From RUG14223 sp051881075 (GTDB lineage: Bacteria; Bacillota; Clostridia; Oscillospirales; Acutalibacteraceae): DNA of 55,798 nt. Location of the stretch: the NCBI GenBank assembly GCA_051881075.1, contig JBJEPE010000057.1, forward strand, positions 1 to 55,798, in the 5' to 3' direction. Position 1 is the stretch's first letter, and each line of letters starts with the position of its first letter. The notes under the pieces are model-generated. The model was not told where the DNA came from, did no database searches, and saw nothing but the letters and a program-made list of their open reading frames with translations. Shown one piece after another: positions 1-8,992 of the stretch. Both the position numbers and the translations under genes were made by a program.

Positions 1-647
1 GAGCCTCGCTTATTGTAGATAAAACAAATGTAAAATCAGAGCTAGGTGAGCTTCAACTCACGGAAAACGCACTTTCCGGCATATGTATATTCCAGCTGTC
101 ACGATATATAAATGAATACTTTAAACTGGGAACGGTAAACGGAAAGAAAGTGAACTCCGTTTACATAGATATCGACCTATTCCCCGACTTGAGTGAGCGT
201 GATCTTTTCAGATTGCTTCAAAACAGAAAGTACAAGCTTACGCATCTTAAAATTGGTGATTTCTGGACAGGACTTATAAATAAAAAGTTAGGACAAGCAG
301 TATTCAAAAGCTGTGGTATCGTATTCAATAATGAAAATGTGGTATCAGGTCTTGACGACAATGATTTGAAAAAGCTCACAAAAACGCTTAAGGCATGGCG
401 CTTTGAGCCGAGCGGACACTCATCATGGAGTAATGCACAGGTAACGGCAGGCGGGGTTATGGCTAAGGAACTTAACAAAACCACACTTGAAAGTATAAAA
501 AATCCTCGACTTTACTGTATAGGTGAGGCGGTTGATATAGACGGGGAGTGCGGCGGATTCAACCTGCATTGGGCATGGGTCAGCGCCGCATTAAGCTCTG
601 CTGACCTTATCAACGTAGCAGAGCATAAAAACGGAGGTTCAATATGA
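1..647 (+). CDS. BaiN/HI0933-family flavoprotein (aminoacetone oxidase-like), 3' part only
   Basis: The gene enters from the left edge. The frame is open from base 3 without a stop, so the GTG at 150 is internal and not the start. The visible 215 residues match the C-terminal half of the HI0933/BaiN NAD(P)/FAD-dependent oxidoreductase family. They include an SGICIFQLSR-type segment, a GFWTGLINKKLGQ-like helix, the HSSWSNAQVTAGGV motif, and the closing GEAVDIDGECGGFNLHWAW motif that closes the FAD site in this family. The N-terminal Rossmann motif lies outside the window. The stop overlaps the next ATG by four bases (ATGA), which indicates translational coupling to a second flavoprotein. The substrate is unknown; family names based on bile-acid or aminoacetone chemistry should not be transferred. 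Confidence 0.85.
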   Translation, partial: ASLIVDKTNVKSELGELQLTENALSGICIFQLSRYINEYFKLGTVNGKKVNSVYIDIDLFPDLSERDLFRLLQNRKYKLTHLKIGDFWTGLINKKLGQAVFKSCGIVFNNENVVSGLDDNDLKKLTKTLKAWRFEPSGHSSWSNAQVTAGGVMAKELNKTTLESIKNPRLYCIGEAVDIDGECGGFNLHWAWVSAALSSADLINVAEHKNGGSI

Positions 648-2251
648 TAAGATTGACAGATATTAAAATGCCGCTCAACTATACGCCTGATTTGCTGTGC
701 AAGACGATTGCGGCTATATTACGGATAGATAAGCAGTGCATAACCGATATTAAATTATTTAAACGCTCAATAGACGCACGCAAAAAGAACGATATCTACT
801 TTAATATTACAGCGGATATTTCACTTGACAGGAATGAAAAATCAGTTATAAGCCGCTGTAAAAGCTCTAAGGCAACTATAACTGAGCCGTATAGCTACTC
901 CTACCCCAAGGTAAACACACCAATGCGCACACGCCCGATAATAGCAGGTGCAGGGCCTGCCGGGCTTTTCTGCGCCTTGATACTCGCTAAATGCGGATGT
1001 ATGCCTATAATAGTTGAACGCGGAAAAAACGTTGATGAGCGCACAAAGGACGTAGCAAACTTCTGGAAAAGCGGACAGCTTAACACAAGCTCAAATGTTC
1101 AGTTCGGTGAAGGCGGTGCAGGCACTTTCTCTGACGGGAAACTTAATACAGGCACTAAAGATATTCGCTCAAGAGCGGTATTAGAGGAATTTGTACACTG
1201 CGGTGCGCCGGAAGAAATATTATATAATGCTAAACCGCACATAGGCACAGATAAATTAAAACCGACTATTAAAAATTTACGTAAAAAAATAATATCGCTG
1301 GGCGGTGAATTTTTATTTGAAACCCAGCTTACCGATATTACCGTAAATAACGGCAAGCTGACAGCCGTAAAGCTAAAAAAATCCGACGGTAATACGCTAG
1401 AGCTTGAAACCGAAAGCCTTATACTTGCTATAGGTCACAGCGCAAGAGATACCTTTGAAATGCTATACGGTAAAGGTGCGGCAATACAGGCAAAGCCCTT
1501 TTCGGTTGGGGCAAGAATAGAACATCCACGTGAGCTTATAGATAAATCGCAGTACGGCAATTTTGCAGGTAATAAAAATTTGGGTGCGGCTGATTATAAG
1601 CTTGCCGTACACCTTAGTAACGGCAGGGGCGTATACACCTTTTGTATGTGCCCCGGCGGTGTAGTTGTTTCCGCCGCAAGCGAAAGCGGCAGAGTATGTA
1701 CTAACGGTATGAGTGAATTTGCACGTAACGCACCAAACTCCAACAGCGCATTGCTAGTCAGCGTTAATCCTGAAGATTTCGGAAGTAACGAACCGCTTGC
1801 GGGTATGTACCTTCAGCGTGACATAGAAGAAAAGGCATTTATTGCAGGCGGCGGAGATTACTGCGCCCCTGTTCAGCGTGTAGAGGACTTTTTGAAAGAA
1901 CAAAAAAGTACACATATAGGCAATGTTAAGCCAAGCTATTTGCCCGGTGTACAGCCCGGCGACCTTGACCTATGCCTGCCACGGTTCGTTACAAACGGTA
2001 TGCGTGAAGGCATAGCAATGCTTGATAAAAAACTAAACGGATTTGCACTTCCTGGCGCATTGCTTACAGGTGCAGAAACCAGAAGCTCCTCTCCTATACG
2101 AATACTGCGTAACGAGAATATGCAGTCTATAAACATATCGGGACTGTATCCCTGTGGAGAGGGCGCAGGATATGCAGGCGGCATAGTATCTGCGGCTGTT
2201 GACGGAGTGCGTTGTGCGGAAGCTTGTATAAACACCTGCTGCAACAAATAA
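644..2251 (+). CDS. FAD-dependent oxidoreductase, COG2509 type
   Basis: A 535-residue protein with an N-terminal extension of about 95 residues, followed by a Rossmann FAD-binding motif (IIAGAGPAGLFCALILA, near residue 100), an ERG ribose-binding turn, and the GEGGAGTFSDGKLNTGTK segment that marks the COG2509 family of uncharacterised FAD dehydrogenases. The C-terminus has the RSSSPIRILR and GLYPCGEGAGYAGGI motifs that complete the FAD pocket. It starts at an ATG overlapping the stop of the preceding flavoprotein, so the two are co-translated. No partner enzyme or substrate can be read from the context. Cytosolic: no signal peptide or membrane helix. The family call is firm and the reaction is unknown. 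Confidence 0.85.
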   Translation: MIRLTDIKMPLNYTPDLLCKTIAAILRIDKQCITDIKLFKRSIDARKKNDIYFNITADISLDRNEKSVISRCKSSKATITEPYSYSYPKVNTPMRTRPIIAGAGPAGLFCALILAKCGCMPIIVERGKNVDERTKDVANFWKSGQLNTSSNVQFGEGGAGTFSDGKLNTGTKDIRSRAVLEEFVHCGAPEEILYNAKPHIGTDKLKPTIKNLRKKIISLGGEFLFETQLTDITVNNGKLTAVKLKKSDGNTLELETESLILAIGHSARDTFEMLYGKGAAIQAKPFSVGARIEHPRELIDKSQYGNFAGNKNLGAADYKLAVHLSNGRGVYTFCMCPGGVVVSAASESGRVCTNGMSEFARNAPNSNSALLVSVNPEDFGSNEPLAGMYLQRDIEEKAFIAGGGDYCAPVQRVEDFLKEQKSTHIGNVKPSYLPGVQPGDLDLCLPRFVTNGMREGIAMLDKKLNGFALPGALLTGAETRSSSPIRILRNENMQSINISGLYPCGEGAGYAGGIVSAAVDGVRCAEACINTCCNK

Positions 2252-2274
2252 CTTAACTTATATGGGGTGATAAA

Positions 2275-3579
2275 ATGACCGATAACGGCAATAATAAACT
2301 CAGATTGCTTGCGATTTTAGAATATTTGTACAGTAACAGTGACGAGGAACATTTGGTTACATCTTCAGATATAATTAATTATCTAAAAAACAAATATAAT
2401 ATTGATACTGAGCGCAAAACGGTTTACCGAGATATAAAAAGTCTTAATGACTTTGGTATAGATATTGCTACGGCATCACGCAAAGGCGGTTTTTTCATGG
2501 CAGAAAGAAAGTTTGAACTGCCTGAGCTTAAGCTTCTGCTTGATGCGGTACTTACCGCTCCGTTTATTACCGAGAAGAAAACCGCTGTCCTAGTTGATAA
2601 GATATACACACTCATGAGCAATGCACAGTCTGAAAAGATGAAGAAGCAAACCTTTCTTAAAAAGCGTGTAAAGCAAAAGAACGAATATATATATTATAAT
2701 ATCGACAGCTTAAACACAGCTATAATAAAATCATTTAAAGTCAGATTTACATACTATCATAACAAGCTCAGTACTGAGGGAATAATACTTGACGAGGGAA
2801 AGCAATTTCAAGTAAGCCCATATGCGCTTATCTGGAATAATGATAAATATTATCTTGTGTGCAACTGTGATAAGTATGACGACTTAAGCCATTTCAGAAT
2901 TGACCGCATGAGCAATGTTGAAATAATCGAAGAACAGGTGCGCCCATACAGTGATGTAAGTGAATACACAGATTACTTTGACAGTGCAGATTATGCGAGC
3001 AAAAGCTTCAATATGTTTACAGGTGAGCCGGGTGAAATAGAGCTTTTGTGCGATATGTCGCTTTTTGAGATAATGCTTGATAAGTTTGGCTATAACGCCT
3101 CATATAGCAAAATCGATGACGGTAAATTTACGGTTAAGGCCGAGATTAATATAAGCGACGGATTTTTGGATTGGTTTTTGCCATACAGTGACCGCTGTAT
3201 AATAAAATCACCGTCTTATCTGCGTGAGCGTATGTTTGATAAATTCTACAGCGTATTTAATCTTTATCTTAAAAATAACAGCTCTTTATCAAATATTACG
3301 GATGAACCGGACATCAAAAATAATATGAAAGGAAATGATGAAATGCAAAAAGATTTAGATAATGTAATAGATGATTCTGAAGAAGTCGTTATAATTGATG
3401 ACGATACCATTGATACAACCCCTCTTGAATATGAAATAGACGGCCCTTATGAGAGGCGAAGCGAGATAGAAATAAAAATTACAAACACTAATGTAAGAAA
3501 CGACGGTAAAAACAGCCTTGTGGGTGATTATATATTTATTGACGATATACAGATACCTGATGATTACGATATGGAATAA
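2275..3579 (+). CDS. WYL-domain transcriptional regulator with acidic C-terminal tail
   Basis: The N-terminal 60 residues form a winged helix-turn-helix of the HTH_11/DeoR-like type (RLLAILEYLYSNSDEEHLVT, then the TERKTVYRDIKSLNDFGIDI recognition helix). A WYL ligand-sensing domain follows around residues 145-225 (FQVSPYALIWNNDKYYLVCNC, FRIDRMSNVEI) and then a WCX-like part to about 345. WYL regulators usually end there. This one carries about 80 more, strongly acidic residues with runs of D and E. An internal in-frame ATG at 3343 has a good Shine-Dalgarno (GAAAGGA, 9-nt spacing), so the tail might also be made alone. The start at 2275 is supported by GGGGTG upstream. It lies 23 bp after the FAD gene, so it probably shares its transcript. 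Ligand and targets unknown. Confidence 0.85.
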   Translation: MTDNGNNKLRLLAILEYLYSNSDEEHLVTSSDIINYLKNKYNIDTERKTVYRDIKSLNDFGIDIATASRKGGFFMAERKFELPELKLLLDAVLTAPFITEKKTAVLVDKIYTLMSNAQSEKMKKQTFLKKRVKQKNEYIYYNIDSLNTAIIKSFKVRFTYYHNKLSTEGIILDEGKQFQVSPYALIWNNDKYYLVCNCDKYDDLSHFRIDRMSNVEIIEEQVRPYSDVSEYTDYFDSADYASKSFNMFTGEPGEIELLCDMSLFEIMLDKFGYNASYSKIDDGKFTVKAEINISDGFLDWFLPYSDRCIIKSPSYLRERMFDKFYSVFNLYLKNNSSLSNITDEPDIKNNMKGNDEMQKDLDNVIDDSEEVVIIDDDTIDTTPLEYEIDGPYERRSEIEIKITNTNVRNDGKNSLVGDYIFIDDIQIPDDYDME

Positions 3580-3680
3580 TAATTTTTAAATTAATCGTAT
3601 ATTATGATGGCATATAATAGTAAACCTGCTGAAAATTTTTTATTTTCATCCGATTTTATTATTAGTCTTTTATTAAACTG

Positions 3681-3709
3681 TTGACTAATTACTCAAAAAA
3701 TTATATCTT
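3681..3709 (+). promoter_or_regulatory. Candidate sigma-A promoter for ddh
   Basis: TTGACT, a 17-bp spacer and TATCTT lie in the AT-rich gap before ddh. The -35 is good and the -10 is only fair. The leader would be about 110 nt. Predicted from sequence only. Confidence 0.45.
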
Positions 3710-3824
3710 TATAAAAAGAATTTTTTATTTAAACCGTTTTTTGATTAATCTACTATTTTTGCATTTTAGAACCGATTTTTCTTCAATGTAAAAGTATATA
3801 TATTTATGAAAAGGATGATGAAAC

Positions 3825-4799
3825 ATGAAAATCGGGATTTATGGCTACGGTAACCTAGGTAAGGGCGTTGAATACGCTGTGAAACAGAATGCTGACACAG
3901 AGCTTTTCGGCGTATTTACAAGACGAAACCCTGATAATGTTAAAACTTTGGGCGCAAAGGTTTACCCTGTTGCCGACATCAAAAAGTATAAGGACGATAT
4001 TGATGTATTGATTATCTGCGGCGGCAGTGCCACAGACTTACCGACAATGACACCTGAGCTTGCCGCTGACTTTAACGTAATTGACAGCTTTGATACACAC
4101 GCTGATATACCAACACACTTCGCTAAGGTTGACAGTGCCGCAAAAGGCGGAAGCAAGACTGCTATAATCTCAGTAGGTTGGGATCCGGGAATGTTCTCAC
4201 TCAACCGTCTTTACGCTAACTCAATACTTGTAGACGGTAAGGATTATACATTCTGGGGCAAGGGCGTTAGCCAGGGTCACTCTGACGCTATACGCAGAAT
4301 TGACGGAGTACTTGACGCACGTCAGTACACCTGTCCGGTTGAGTCTGCATTGCAGGCGGTTAGAGCAGGAGAAAATCCCGATCTTACCACCAGAGAGAAG
4401 CACACTAGACTCTGCTATGTTGTGGCCGAAGAGGGTGCGGATCTGGCAAGAATTGAGAATGAAATCAAAACCATGCCTAAGTACTTCTCCGACTATGACA
4501 CTACAGTTAATTTTATAACACAAGAAGAGCTTGACAGAGATCATAAGGGCATACCTCACGGAGGCTTTGTTATCCGTACGGGTACAACGGGTGAAAACGG
4601 CATGAACAAGCATATTATAGAGTACAACCTCAAGCTTGATTCCAACCCGGAGTTTACCGCTTGCGTACTGGTTGCTTATGCAAGAGCCGCATATCGCAAG
4701 GCTCAAAAGGGAGATTTCGGTTGCAAGACCGTATTTGACGTAGCACCGGCAGAGCTTTCTGCATTAAGTCCTGAGCAAATAAGAGCAACTATGCTTTGA
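3825..4799 (+). CDS. ddh: meso-Diaminopimelate dehydrogenase
   Basis: A 324-residue protein matching Ddh (EC 1.4.1.16). This NADPH-dependent cytosolic enzyme interconverts L-2-amino-6-oxopimelate (from tetrahydrodipicolinate) with meso-diaminopimelate. It thus bypasses the acylated steps of lysine and peptidoglycan-precursor synthesis. The N-terminal nucleotide-binding motif is IGIYGYGNLGKGVE. The SVGWDPGMFSLNRLY and GKGVSQGHSDAIRRI segments, containing the substrate-contacting Asp and His, are hallmarks of the family. The length is normal. The ATG start follows AAAAGGATGATGAAAC. It stands alone with its own promoter candidate and a strong terminator behind it. No other lysine-pathway gene is adjacent. 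Confidence 0.95.
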   Translation: MKIGIYGYGNLGKGVEYAVKQNADTELFGVFTRRNPDNVKTLGAKVYPVADIKKYKDDIDVLIICGGSATDLPTMTPELAADFNVIDSFDTHADIPTHFAKVDSAAKGGSKTAIISVGWDPGMFSLNRLYANSILVDGKDYTFWGKGVSQGHSDAIRRIDGVLDARQYTCPVESALQAVRAGENPDLTTREKHTRLCYVVAEEGADLARIENEIKTMPKYFSDYDTTVNFITQEELDRDHKGIPHGGFVIRTGTTGENGMNKHIIEYNLKLDSNPEFTACVLVAYARAAYRKAQKGDFGCKTVFDVAPAELSALSPEQIRATML

Positions 4800-4822
4800 T
4801 ATAAGTAAAATAGGCACTAAAA

Positions 4823-4860
4823 AGCCGCTGACAAACCGATGTCAGCGGCTTCTGTATTTT
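4823..4860. terminator. Intrinsic terminator between convergent ddh and permease genes
   Basis: A perfect 11-bp stem (AGCCGCTGACA / TGTCAGCGGCT) with a 6-nt loop is followed by a T-rich run. The minus-strand side is also T-rich, so it can serve both convergent genes. Confidence 0.9.
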
Positions 4861-4882
4861 TGCGGCTATCAAGCTTACAGTA

Positions 4883-5989
4883 TCAGATCAAGCTCATTGT
4901 AAGGGTAAGAATAATCAAAAATCCAAAGTTAAAAAGTGAGAACATAGCTATATAATACAGGGTCTTGCCGGGATTGTGACTTGTATATTCTCTAAAGGTT
5001 ATAAGACTTGCAAGCGACGCTATTAATGTACCTACACCGCCTATATTCACACCTATAAGTAAATCCTTATAATCCGTAGTAAACTGCGAGAGTAATATTG
5101 CAGACGGTACATTGCTTATGCATTGACATGAAAGTACGCTGAAAATCAGCGTATTCTTACTGAGCAAGTAGGCAAAAAAGCTTTTAACTGCATCTATACG
5201 TGCCATATTACCTGCAAAGATAAAGAAAAACACAAAGGTAAGCAGTAAAGAATAATCTACCTCTTTAAGTGCGTTGCGGTCAGCAATAAGCAAAACAAGC
5301 GGTATTATAATAAGTCCTATATAGTACGGTATGCCCCTGAATACTATTGCTATAGCAAGAGCAAACAGTACAGAATACAGCACCGCCCTTTTCGGGTTTA
5401 AATGAGCCGTTTTCTCCTTTAGCACCAACGGTTCTTTCTTGATAAACAGGCAACACGCCGTGATAAGTGCTATTGAAATAATAAACGGCGGAAACATTAT
5501 CTTTAAAAAATTATCGTTTGAAATATTAAACTTAGTATAAAGGTACAGATTTTGCGGATTGCCAAACGGTGTAAGCATACCGCCCAAATTTGCGGCTATA
5601 TTCTGCATAATAAAAGTAAACGCCATATACTTACCCTTGCCCGTACCGGAAAGTACAAAGTACCCAAGCGGCAAAAATGTAAGCAATGCCATGTCATTGG
5701 CAATAAGCATAGAACCTATAAATGTTATGTACACTAATGCAATTATTGTATAACGTATATTTTTAAATGATTTTACAATCCTTTGTGCTAAAATATAAAA
5801 GAAATTAATGTCCTTAAATGCACAAACAACCGCCAATACACAGAAAAGACACGTAAGGGTCTTATAATCAAAGTACGATAAATACTGACTGTCAAGCGGT
5901 ATAAACAGCATTGTTATAAATGCTGCACAAGCCGCTATGCAAAGCACAATGTTCCTCTTTAAAAATGACACAGCCTTCATGTTGTTCAC
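4883..5989 (-). CDS. SLC13/ArsB-superfamily (CitMHS-like) permease
   Basis: A 368-residue, very hydrophobic protein with about ten predicted membrane helices. The ion-transporter (IT) superfamily signature appears twice: NLGGMLTPFGNPQNLYLYTK in the first half, the re-entrant loop with the GNPQN motif, and QCISNVPSAILLSQF in the second half. These paired loops form the substrate site in citrate/dicarboxylate, arsenite and Na+/H+ (NhaD) members. The sequence alone does not choose between an organic acid and another anion. It starts at an ATG behind AAGGTG and is transcribed divergently from preT. It is somewhat shorter than most SLC13 proteins (about 420-480 residues). Substrate unknown. Confidence 0.75.
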   Translation of the reverse strand: MNNMKAVSFLKRNIVLCIAACAAFITMLFIPLDSQYLSYFDYKTLTCLFCVLAVVCAFKDINFFYILAQRIVKSFKNIRYTIIALVYITFIGSMLIANDMALLTFLPLGYFVLSGTGKGKYMAFTFIMQNIAANLGGMLTPFGNPQNLYLYTKFNISNDNFLKIMFPPFIISIALITACCLFIKKEPLVLKEKTAHLNPKRAVLYSVLFALAIAIVFRGIPYYIGLIIIPLVLLIADRNALKEVDYSLLLTFVFFFIFAGNMARIDAVKSFFAYLLSKNTLIFSVLSCQCISNVPSAILLSQFTTDYKDLLIGVNIGGVGTLIASLASLITFREYTSHNPGKTLYYIAMFSLFNFGFLIILTLTMSLI

Positions 5990-6244
5990 CTTACAAAAAA
6001 TGTATGTTAAAAAGCCTATTTCCGGCGCTCGGCTTTATATTCTATCACCGTAAAATTATTATGTCAATAATCAATTACACTAAACAACTTTTAATATGAA
6101 CGCCGTTTTTATACTATTTTTCAGCTTACTTTAATATAGATATTACTAACGATACATGAAACGTAATTTTGTTAATTCAAAAAGTCAATTTTTTCCGGCC
6201 GATATGTAATTTCATTAAAGAATTGAGAACTTTTCATAAATATA

Positions 6245-6273
6245 TTGATTTTTTTCTGCAAATAGTGTATAAT
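6245..6273 (+). promoter_or_regulatory. Promoter of preT-preA
   Basis: TTGATT, a 17-bp spacer and a perfect TATAAT. Transcription should begin near 6280, giving a leader of about 125 nt. The rest of the 417-bp divergent gap (5990-6406) is AT-rich and holds no gene. Confidence 0.75.
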
Positions 6274-6283
6274 TTTATAGAAA

Positions 6284-6375
6284 TATGCGGTAATTTACAG
6301 ACAAATATAATTAAACGGACATTTTTATTATACATATAAGTCATATATCATTTATGTTATTCTGTCAACCGCATA
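6284..6375 (+). promoter_or_regulatory. Possible structured 5' leader of preT
   Basis: An 8-bp perfect complement (TATGCGGT at 6284-6291 with ACCGCATA at 6368-6375) would close the leader immediately after the predicted transcription start. A nested ACAGA/TCTGT pairing (about 6297-6301 with 6361-6365) stacks inside it. The inner 60 nt are AT-rich with only weak hairpins. The structure ends about 18 nt before the AAGGAGG ribosome site. I match no known riboswitch class. Folding and conservation are untested. Confidence 0.35.
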
Positions 6376-6406
6376 AAACCATCCAATAATTAAGGAGGAA
6401 TACTAC

Positions 6407-7630
6407 GTGGAAAATTTATACAAACAGCAAACAGATGACATCTTCTCACCTATAACGGTTATAGAGGAGGCCGCAAGATGTCTTTTATGTGAGGATGCTC
6501 CTTGCTCGGCAGCCTGCCCGGCACAGACAAATCCTGCAAGATTTATTCGTGCTCTGCGCTTTCGCAATATTAAAGGTGCCGCTGAAATAATAAGAGAGAA
6601 TAATATTCTCGGTAGTATTTGTGCAAGGGTATGTCCTACCGAAAAATATTGTCAAAAGGGTTGTAACCGTTGCGGTATAGATAAGCCTATAGAGATAGGC
6701 AAGCTTCAGCGTTATATAACAGACTATGAGGCTGCAACAGGATTTAAGGCATTAAAGGCTGTAGAGCCGGTAAACGGAAAGGTAGCCGTTATAGGTAGTG
6801 GACCTGCAGGTCTGGCGGCTGCGGCAGAGCTTGCTAAAAACGCATATGAGGTTACTGTATTTGAAAAGCAGGATAAGCTTGGCGGATGGCTTGCATACGG
6901 TATTCCGGAGTACCGCCTCAGCTATGATGTAATAGATAAAGAAATAAGCTACATAAAGGATTTAGGCGTTAAGTTTGTTACCAACAGAGAGATAAAGTCA
7001 CTTGATGAGCTTAATGACTTTAAGGCAGTACTTATCGCTACAGGCTTCAGCGCAGGTGCAACATTGCCTGCATTTGAAAACAACGATAAGGTAGAGATTG
7101 CCGCAGACTTCCTTTCAAGAGTTAAGGTATGCGGCGGCGAAACCTCTATAGAGGATAAGGTACTTGTAGTAGGCGGCGGCGACGTTGCAATGGATGTAGC
7201 AGTAACCTGCAAGAAGCTCGGCGCAAAGAGCATTAAGGTAGTTGCACGTGAGAGCTTTGACATCTTCCCTGCAAGTAAAAAAGAGCTTAATGAGGCAAGA
7301 GCCCTTGATATATCTGTAATAGACGGATTTACTCCTGCTGAGGTAAACGGAGATACAGTCGTATTCAGCAGTACAGTAGATGAGTCTTCACTAACCGTTA
7401 AAGCGGACAAAATAGTACTGGCTATCGGTCAAAAGAACGACATAGACCTTGACGCACTTAACTTGAAGATTACAGACAGAGGACTTATAGCTACAGATAA
7501 CTACAAAACTAACCTTGACGGCGTATTTGCCGCAGGAGATATAATCGACGGCGAAAAGAGCGTTGTTTACGCTGTTAAAACAGGTAAAGAGGCCGCTAAC
7601 GCAATTATCGAATACTTAGGAGGTAAATAA
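6407..7630 (+). CDS. preT: NAD(P)H-dependent oxidoreductase subunit, PreT-like (dihydropyrimidine dehydrogenase flavoprotein subunit)
   Basis: A 407-residue iron-sulfur flavoprotein related to the GltD small subunit of glutamate synthase. The N-terminal cysteine motifs (C25, C28, C33, C37 and C72, C76, C82, C86) bind the two [4Fe-4S] clusters. FAD-binding GSGPAG is at 130-135 and the NAD(P)-binding GGGDVA at 256-261. It ends with the AAGDIIDG FAD motif. It starts at GTG, fixed by AAGGAGG seven bases upstream. Only 2 nt separate its stop from preA. In the PreT-PreA pair it should take electrons from NAD(P)H and pass them through the clusters to PreA. A GltD role is less likely because preA, not gltB, is next door. 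Confidence 0.88.
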   Translation: MENLYKQQTDDIFSPITVIEEAARCLLCEDAPCSAACPAQTNPARFIRALRFRNIKGAAEIIRENNILGSICARVCPTEKYCQKGCNRCGIDKPIEIGKLQRYITDYEAATGFKALKAVEPVNGKVAVIGSGPAGLAAAAELAKNAYEVTVFEKQDKLGGWLAYGIPEYRLSYDVIDKEISYIKDLGVKFVTNREIKSLDELNDFKAVLIATGFSAGATLPAFENNDKVEIAADFLSRVKVCGGETSIEDKVLVVGGGDVAMDVAVTCKKLGAKSIKVVARESFDIFPASKKELNEARALDISVIDGFTPAEVNGDTVVFSSTVDESSLTVKADKIVLAIGQKNDIDLDALNLKITDRGLIATDNYKTNLDGVFAAGDIIDGEKSVVYAVKTGKEAANAIIEYLGGK

Positions 7631-7632
7631 TC

Positions 7633-8871
7633 ATGCTAAAAAAGGATTTATCCATTGACTTTTTGGGAGTTCATTTTGAAAACCCGTTTTTGTTATCCTC
7701 ATCACCGGTAGGTAATTGCTATGAAATGTGCGCTAAGTGCCTTGACACCGGTTGGGGCGGCGTTGTATTCAAGACAATCGGCTTCTTTATTGCTAATGAG
7801 GTTTCACCTAGATTTGATAATCTACGCAAAGAGTCTACTCCGTTTGTAGGCTTTAAGAACATGGAGCAGATAGCAGAGCATCCGCTTGAGGAGAACTTAG
7901 CCGCTATTAAAAAGTTAAAAGAAAATTATCCTAACAAGGTTATAATAGCATCAATAATGGGACAAAACGAGCAGGAGTGGGAAGACCTATCAAGGCTTGT
8001 TTATGAGGCAGGCGCAGACATGATAGAGTGTAACTTCTCATGTCCTCAGATGACATCTCATGCAATGGGCTCTGACGTAGGACAAAATCCTGAGCTTGTT
8101 AAAAAATATTGTCAGGCAGTTAAGAGGGGCTCACCTCTCCCTGTACTCTCTAAGATGACGCCTAACCTCGGTAGCGTTCTTCCTCCTTCAAGAGCATCCC
8201 TTGAGGGTGGTGCAGACGGTATATCCGCTATCAATACAATTAAGTCAGTAACAGGCGTTGACCTTGACAAGTACATCGGTATGCCAATAGTAAACGGCAA
8301 AAGCTCTGTTTCCGGTTATTCAGGTAAGGCCGTTAAACCTGTTGCATTAAGATTTATCCATGAGCTTGCCACCTGTCCTGATATTCCTGACATTCAGATA
8401 AGCGGTATAGGCGGAATAGAAAATTGGGAGGATTGCGTTGAATTCTTCCTTATGGGCGCTAAGACATTACAGGTAACTACAGCAGTAATGCAGTACGGCT
8501 ATCGTATAGTTGAGGACTTTATAAGCGGTGTTTCTCATTATATGGAGGACAAGGGCTTTGAAAAACTTGAGGATATGATAGGCCTTGCCGCAAAGAACAT
8601 AATCCCTGCTGAGGATCTTGACCGTTCATACATAGTTTATCCTGAGATCAACTCAGAAAAATGTGTTAAGTGCGGACGTTGCTACATCTCTTGCTATGAT
8701 GGCGGACATCAGGCAATTAAGTGGGAAGACCGTACACCAAGCATTGATAAAACACGCTGTGTAGGTTGTCACCTGTGCGCTAATGTTTGTCCTGTTCAAT
8801 GTATCTCTAAGGGTGAGATAGTTTGGAAGGATAAGAATTGCACAGACGATACAAGCGTTATCAGCCTGTAA
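7633..8871 (+). CDS. preA: Dihydropyrimidine dehydrogenase catalytic subunit, PreA-like
   Basis: A 412-residue protein. Residues 1 to about 320 form a dihydroorotate-dehydrogenase-like FMN barrel with the ECNFSCPQM active-site segment, whose Cys matches the general acid of dihydropyrimidine dehydrogenases. The tail is an eight-cysteine 2x[4Fe-4S] ferredoxin domain (C344, C347, C350, C354; C376, C379, C382, C386). The family reduces uracil or thymine to the 5,6-dihydro forms, or runs the reverse, in the cytosol with PreT. No dihydropyrimidinase or beta-ureidopropionase gene is adjacent, so a full degradation pathway is not shown here and another substrate is possible. Confidence 0.88.
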   Translation: MLKKDLSIDFLGVHFENPFLLSSSPVGNCYEMCAKCLDTGWGGVVFKTIGFFIANEVSPRFDNLRKESTPFVGFKNMEQIAEHPLEENLAAIKKLKENYPNKVIIASIMGQNEQEWEDLSRLVYEAGADMIECNFSCPQMTSHAMGSDVGQNPELVKKYCQAVKRGSPLPVLSKMTPNLGSVLPPSRASLEGGADGISAINTIKSVTGVDLDKYIGMPIVNGKSSVSGYSGKAVKPVALRFIHELATCPDIPDIQISGIGGIENWEDCVEFFLMGAKTLQVTTAVMQYGYRIVEDFISGVSHYMEDKGFEKLEDMIGLAAKNIIPAEDLDRSYIVYPEINSEKCVKCGRCYISCYDGGHQAIKWEDRTPSIDKTRCVGCHLCANVCPVQCISKGEIVWKDKNCTDDTSVISL

Positions 8872-8888
8872 ACAATAAATTAATAATA

Positions 8889-8935
8889 AGCACCGCACAA
8901 GCTACTATATCGGCATTGTACGGTGCTGTTTTTTT
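8889..8935 (+). terminator. Terminator of preT-preA
   Basis: A stem of AGCACCG/CGGTGCT extended by ACAA/TTGT across one mismatch, followed by a run of T residues. Confidence 0.88.
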
Positions 8936-8990
8936 AATTATTGTAAAATTAAAGAGCTAACAGATTTTTGGGAAGTCTGATAGCTCTTTT
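8936..8990. repeat. Hairpin repeat, copy 1
   Basis: A 55-bp unit with an internal stem (GAGCTA, mismatch, CAGA ... TCTG, mismatch, TAGCTC) and T-rich flanks on both strands. A second copy, about 90% identical over the same length without gaps (five mismatches), lies at 22018-22075. Each copy sits within a few bases of the 3' end of a minus-strand accessory gene, so it can act as that gene's terminator and as the edge of a cassette. Confidence 0.8.
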
Positions 8991-8992
8991 TC

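Noticed and set aside
4221..4706. A 161-codon open frame antisense to ddh
   Set aside because: Overlaps a confident enzyme gene and shows no recognisable motif or ribosome site.
6407..8871. Glutamate synthase small subunit plus partner
   Set aside because: The first protein is GltD-like, but the second is a dihydroorotate-dehydrogenase-type barrel with a ferredoxin tail, not GltB. The PreT-PreA reading fits better.
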